From an uncultured Collinsella sp. (lineage in GTDB: Bacteria; Actinomycetota; Coriobacteriia; Coriobacteriales; Coriobacteriaceae), in the NCBI GenBank assembly GCA_958435545.1, contig CAUBGU010000026.1, positions 1 through 18,231 on the forward strand: DNA of 18,231 nucleotides, in the 5' to 3' direction. Below, one piece after another: positions 15,261-18,231 of this stretch. Both the position numbers and the translations under genes were made by a program. The stretch's first letter is position 1. Each line of letters starts with the position of its first letter. A model generated the notes under the pieces. The model ran no database searches and had not been told where the DNA came from. It was given only the letters and a program-made list of their open reading frames with translations.

Positions 15261-16730
15261 ATGAATGAGGAGTGGTTGGCGCAGGTTATCCATCATCTGC
15301 GGGCAATAGGAAACGACACCCAGCAGTACGAAGTAAAAGAAGCCAAGGGCGCGCTCCCCAAAAGCATCGTCGAGACGCTTTCGGCATTTTCCAACGCGCA
15401 GGGCGGCTTTATCATCCTCGGCATTTCTGAAAAGAACGGGTTTATGCCCGTCGAGGGTTTTGATGCCCGCAAGATGCAAGACGCCCTCTCTTCTGCATGT
15501 GAAAAGCTGACGCCCGTTGTGAGGCCGGATATCCAAGTGCTCCCCTTCGAGGGTAAGCTGGTGCTTTGCGCGCGCATCAAAGAAATGCATCCACGCGATA
15601 AACCCTGCTATATTGCGGCACGCGGAATGTACGATTCGTCCTTTATCCGTACGGGCGACGGCGACCGGCGCATGACTCCCTACGAAATCGATCGCTTTAT
15701 GGAGGAGCATGTTCAGCCTACATACGACGACGAGCCGGTCGAAGGCGCCACGCTCGATGACCTTGACGCCGATCTTTTGCAAGGGTTTATAAAACGCCAG
15801 CGCGAGCTACACCCTAGGCTTTTGGGCACCAGAAGCGACGATGAGATTCTCCTTGACCTGCATGTGACCAAAAGGGTGGACGACGCAATCGTGCCGACGC
15901 TTGCTGCAATTGTCGCGATGGGACGGTTTCCGCAAAAGTTCTTCCCACGTCTCAATGTGACCTTTACGGCGTACCCCGGGACCACAAAAACGCAGCGAGT
16001 AAGTGATAACAAGCGTTTTGTGGATTCTCAGACCATTTTGGGTCCGATCCCTTTCATGATTGAGGACGTGCTTGCCGCCGTTGCGAGAAACACCCGAAAC
16101 GCAGCGGTTATCGAGGGCGCGTTCCGGAAAGATGTGCCCGATTATCCGCCCGTGGCGCTGCGCGAGGCGGTGGCGAACGCGCTCATGCACCGCGACTACT
16201 CTTCCGCCGCGCGCGGCTCACAAGTGCAGGTCAACTTGTATATCGACCGCGTCGAGATTCTCAATCCCGGCGGGCTGTACGGCGACGTAACGATCGATTC
16301 GCTGGGAGTTTCTGGGGTTTCGTCATCCAGAAACCAGTTCCTTTCAAATATCCTCGAGACCACGCCGTACCCAGACGGTGGCTACGTGGTCGAAAATCGC
16401 GGCACTGGTTATCAGGAGATAGGCGAGCAGCTCGAGCGGGCAAACATGTTGCCGCCCGAACCAAAGAACTCGACAGTTTCTTTTTCGTTGACGTTCGATA
16501 AGCGAAAGATAATGCGGGCGGAACAGGTGACGTCTGTGGGGCATGTGGACGAGGCAATCTTGGATTACCTGGCAACACATTCTTCGGCCTCGACCAAGGA
16601 GCTCACCGACGCTTCGGGTTTGAGCAGGAGCGCCGTTTCCAACCACATAAAAGGCTTGATTGGTGCGGGCAAGATTGAGGCGATGGAGCCTCCGCGCAGC
16701 CCGCGACAACGGTATCGACTCGCGAAGTAG
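15261..16730 (+). CDS. AlbA_2/Schlafen-type ATP-binding transcriptional regulator (COG2865-like)
   Basis: 489 aa from the ATG at 15261, chosen because GGGAGG (15249-15254) lies 6 nt upstream. An in-frame GTG at 15231 would translate part of the 20-bp repeat and has no proper ribosome site. The N-terminal AlbA_2/Schlafen AAA_4 domain (about 15-130) shows YEVKEAKGALPKSIVETL and FSNAQGGFIILGISE, the nucleic-acid-binding signature. A GHKL-like HATPase region has REAVANALMHRDY (301-313) with the conserved Glu and Asn, followed by VEILNPGGLYG. A C-terminal winged helix (about 430-480) carries a helix-turn-helix in TKELTDASGLSRSAVSNHIK. Relatives are called predicted transcriptional regulators or ATP-binding proteins; their targets are mostly unknown and some are linked to stress or phage defence. 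No partner gene is in the same transcript. It stands alone between two copies of a 61-bp repeat, which suggests a cassette. No T-tract terminator follows. Confidence 0.9.
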   Translation: MNEEWLAQVIHHLRAIGNDTQQYEVKEAKGALPKSIVETLSAFSNAQGGFIILGISEKNGFMPVEGFDARKMQDALSSACEKLTPVVRPDIQVLPFEGKLVLCARIKEMHPRDKPCYIAARGMYDSSFIRTGDGDRRMTPYEIDRFMEEHVQPTYDDEPVEGATLDDLDADLLQGFIKRQRELHPRLLGTRSDDEILLDLHVTKRVDDAIVPTLAAIVAMGRFPQKFFPRLNVTFTAYPGTTKTQRVSDNKRFVDSQTILGPIPFMIEDVLAAVARNTRNAAVIEGAFRKDVPDYPPVALREAVANALMHRDYSSAARGSQVQVNLYIDRVEILNPGGLYGDVTIDSLGVSGVSSSRNQFLSNILETTPYPDGGYVVENRGTGYQEIGEQLERANMLPPEPKNSTVSFSLTFDKRKIMRAEQVTSVGHVDEAILDYLATHSSASTKELTDASGLSRSAVSNHIKGLIGAGKIEAMEPPRSPRQRYRLAK

Positions 16731-16765
16731 GGCTGTCCGTCGCCCATGCTTCGGTCTCCCAACTT

Positions 16766-16826
16766 CTTTCCAGCTTTCCACTTAACTTACCACTTAAGGT
16801 GGAAAGCTGGAAAGTTAAGTGGAAAG
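16766..16826. repeat. 61-bp flanking direct repeat, downstream copy
   Basis: 60 of 61 bases are identical to 15138-15198. Degenerate 20-bp units follow (16819-16837 and 16838-16857), so the tandem array here has decayed compared with the upstream copy. The left arm (about 16766-16786) can fold onto 16812-16834. There is no T-tract, so a terminator role is not supported. Confidence 0.93.
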
Positions 16827-17060
16827 TTGGGAAGCAAGTGGAAAGCTGACATGTTAGGTGCGGACTGACGAGGGGTTAATAATTGCACAAACCATACCAG
16901 CCAAACAAAAAGATACCAATCTGGTTGGTAAAACACCGTCAATGAGCCGCGAGCCAACTAGCTGCGTAAATAAAACCTAAAGAACTGTTGCAAATGAATG
17001 GCAAATACCCAGATGCCGCCGTTGCGATTTTCAATTAACTGTTACGCGGGAACAGCAAAA

Positions 17061-17069
17061 TGCTACTAT
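17061..17069 (+). promoter_or_regulatory. candidate extended -10 (TGCTACTAT) for the helix-turn-helix gene
   Basis: TG-n-TACTAT resembles the TGCTATTCT proposed at 1284-1292. It lies 45 bp before the GTG start at 17114. The -35 position falls in the small CTGTT-N7-AACAG inverted repeat (17039-17055), with no good hexamer. Confidence 0.4.
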
Positions 17070-17113
17070 CTAACAAGCACGTAAGAAAGCAGATTAACGG
17101 TTAAGGCTAAGAA

Positions 17114-17518
17114 GTGGCAGGTATGTCGGAAGCAACTAGGACCCGCACGCATGCGCCCGAGGTTAGGCAGCGCGCCGTCGAGATCCTCCAAGAGGGGGTC
17201 GGTCACCGCGCCCTCGCCGCAAAGCTTGGCATTCCCCAGGCCACGGCTCGTCAGTGGGCCCGCGCATATGCCGTGGGCGGTGCCGACGCCGTGCTCAACG
17301 CGGGCGCTCGTCATCACACCTATTCGTACGACGTAAAGCTCGCCGTGGTTAAGGACCGTTTGGAAAACGGCCTGACGGTTCGCGAGGCTATGATCAAGCA
17401 CAAGATTCCCAGCGAGTCTTCAGTCAAGGCTTGGTGCCGCCAGTATCGCGAGAGCGGTGAGTCCGCGCTGGTCGATAAGCCGCGCGGCCGCAAGCCGCGC
17501 GTTAAAAAGGCGGAATAG
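17114..17518 (+). CDS. solitary InsJ/IS150-OrfA-like double helix-turn-helix protein
   Basis: 134 aa from GTG at 17114, with AAGG (17103-17106) 7 nt upstream. ATG at 17123 is in frame, but its only purine run (AGG) is too close to serve it. Two helix-turn-helix units are visible: residues about 30-52 (GHRALAAKLGIPQATARQWA) and about 85-111 (TVREAMIKHKIPSESSVKAW). They are followed by GESALVDKPRGRKPRVKKAE, a basic AT-hook-like tail. This duplicated arrangement, including the short G-x-x-x-L stretch after each helix pair, is that of IS3-family OrfA (InsJ). The C-terminal coiled coil of OrfA is missing, and no integrase (OrfB) reading frame, terminal inverted repeats or target duplication is present. 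With its own promoter candidate and terminator it is more likely a domesticated DNA-binding protein than an active transposase subunit. Target unknown. Confidence 0.85.
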   Translation: MAGMSEATRTRTHAPEVRQRAVEILQEGVGHRALAAKLGIPQATARQWARAYAVGGADAVLNAGARHHTYSYDVKLAVVKDRLENGLTVREAMIKHKIPSESSVKAWCRQYRESGESALVDKPRGRKPRVKKAE

Positions 17519-17530
17519 CGAACGGGATGG

Positions 17531-17553
17531 TGCGCCCACAGGGGCGCATTTTT
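17531..17553 (+). terminator. intrinsic terminator of the helix-turn-helix gene
   Basis: TGCGCCC (17531-17537) and GGGCGCA (17542-17548) form a perfect 7-bp stem with loop ACAG, followed by T5. It begins 12 bp after the stop codon. Confidence 0.9.
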
Positions 17554-17644
17554 CTTGCCGCCCCTCTGCTCCAATGCGGACAGACTCCTTACCCCGCACG
17601 TACAAAACTCCCCAGTTGACCGAAAACCCGCCGCCGCTACTCCT

Positions 17645-17671
17645 CAATTGAGCTATAACGTTAAACAATTG
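17645..17671. promoter_or_regulatory. paired CAATTG sites ahead of the hydrogenase-type gene
   Basis: CAATTG occurs at 17645-17650 and 17666-17671. The starts are 21 bp apart (about two helical turns), flanking a TATAAC hexamer (17654-17659) that could be a -10. No matching -35 lies at 16-18 bp; TTGACC at 17616-17621 is too far upstream. This is a weak suggestion of a promoter with flanking operator sites. Confidence 0.25.
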
Positions 17672-17699
17672 CAGCGTTTTTGCATGGGGGAGTGATGGT

Positions 17700-18231
17700 A
17701 TGACGCTACTGTATTTCCTTACCCTGTTTCCGCTGGTACCGGCGCTGGGCATGCTGCTCGCGCGCGGTGACCGCGCCCGCGATGCGGTGGGGCTCATAGG
17801 TTCCGGCATCATTATGGCGGTGACAGTTGTAGTCGCCGTCATGTTTTTTGGCGCGGGCCCGCAGAGCTTTGAGGTTGCCTCCGGCACCTCGCATGTGCTC
17901 TCGATCATCAGCTCCGCCATCGATGTCATCCTGTGCGCCGTCATCCTATACAACGCGTATAAATATAGGAACGCGCTCACCACGGTGCTCGGCATAGTCC
18001 AGCTGGTGGGCTCGCTCGCCTTTGCAGCCATGACGCTGCCCGTGGCCGAGGCCGTCACCGCAACGCCGCTCTACCTGGACTACATGAGCGTGATCATGGT
18101 CCTCGCCGTTGGCATTGTCGGCAGCCTAATCTGCGTGTATGCCTTGGGCTACATGAAGGACTTCCAAGCGCACGATGAGCACGAGGCTGCGCTGCGCGGG
18201 CAGACCGCGCCCGACCGTCGCCCGCAGTTCC
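17700..18231 (+). CDS. NuoL/HyfB/CooM-type proton-translocating membrane subunit, N-terminal part (3' truncated)
   Basis: The frame is open from ATG 17700 to the window end (177 complete codons). GGGGGAG at 17686-17692 is a strong ribosome site 7 nt upstream. Membrane segments are predicted near residues 3-20, 30-51, 70-86, 92-112 and 127-150. The stretch LDYMSVIMVLAVGIVGSLICVYALGYMKDF (about 124-153, read here as overlapping short motifs DYMSVIM, VGSLI and YALGYM) matches the conserved DxLS...VxxxVxxYSxGYM region near the N terminus of complex-I NuoL and of hydrogenase-4/CO-induced/Ech hydrogenase large membrane subunits. In those complexes the protein is an integral membrane proton or sodium channel coupled to a hydrogenase or NADH dehydrogenase. 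The charged loop that follows (HDEHEAALRGQ) is more like the hydrogenase-linked forms, but the choice needs the rest of the gene and its downstream neighbours. It is probably the first gene of its operon. Confidence 0.85.
   Translation, partial: MTLLYFLTLFPLVPALGMLLARGDRARDAVGLIGSGIIMAVTVVVAVMFFGAGPQSFEVASGTSHVLSIISSAIDVILCAVILYNAYKYRNALTTVLGIVQLVGSLAFAAMTLPVAEAVTATPLYLDYMSVIMVLAVGIVGSLICVYALGYMKDFQAHDEHEAALRGQTAPDRRPQF

Larger units (their letters stand above)
16731..17113. other. 383-bp intergenic stretch: repeat block then AT-richer leader
   Basis: The first 130 bp contain the downstream copy of the flanking repeat and three degenerate 20-bp units. The remaining 250 bp are noticeably AT-richer than the surrounding genes. 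I see there only short symmetric elements: ACCAA-N5-TTGGT around 16917-16931, CTGTT-N7-AACAG around 17039-17055, and a candidate promoter at 17061-17069. No gene or RNA family is recognisable. Confidence 0.6.

Noticed and set aside
17114..17518. Active insertion sequence
   Set aside because: There is no OrfB integrase, no terminal inverted repeats and no target-site duplication around the helix-turn-helix gene.

Overview
The window (18,231 bp, GC-rich, strongly G/C-ending codons) looks like a chromosomal segment of a Gram-positive actinobacterium. Collinsella or a close coriobacterial relative is my best guess. That guess rests on the mix of a BaiCD/FadH-like flavin oxidoreductase, giant GLUG-type surface proteins and an energy-converting-hydrogenase type membrane subunit. 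It is an inference from gene content, not a database match. Every gene I accept is on the + strand.

Layout. (1) 1-971: the 3' end of an Old-Yellow-Enzyme type NADH:flavin oxidoreductase, closed by a strong intrinsic terminator (998-1033). (2) 1034-1405: a gene-free stretch packed with repeats. It holds four 23-bp tandem units sharing a 12-13 bp core, a 65-bp imperfect palindrome, a perfect GGTTTGC-N8-GCAAACC inverted repeat and a likely extended -10 promoter. (3) 1406-15057: a probable four-gene operon. Three single-pass membrane-anchored proteins (341, 268 and 333 aa) come first. The first two overlap by ATGA and share a WF-x5-[VL]-S-x2-G motif at the end of the membrane segment. They are followed by a 3,575-aa secreted protein with a signal peptide, an acidic Asp/Ala/Thr-rich linker, about 25 GLUG-like GG[LVIA][IVLF]G motifs in clusters, and a long C-terminal beta-rich region. 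A terminator follows at 15067-15097. No sortase motif, C-terminal anchor or secretion gene is visible.

(4) 15121-16857: an AlbA_2/Schlafen-type ATP-binding regulator gene (15261-16730). It sits between two 61-bp direct repeats that differ at one base, each lying in a longer repeat block. The upstream block has exactly four 20-bp tandem units ending at the ribosome binding site, plus an inverted arm that can fold onto them. (5) 17114-17518: a solitary InsJ/IS150-OrfA-like double helix-turn-helix protein with its own terminator. (6) 17700-end: the 5' part of a NuoL/HyfB/CooM-type proton-channel subunit, probably the first gene of a hydrogenase or complex-I-like operon.

The two parts that most merit attention are the surface-protein operon (three small anchored proteins plus a giant beta-helix protein) and the repeat-bracketed ATP-binding regulator cassette, whose 5' repeat array looks able to vary in copy number and to control translation.
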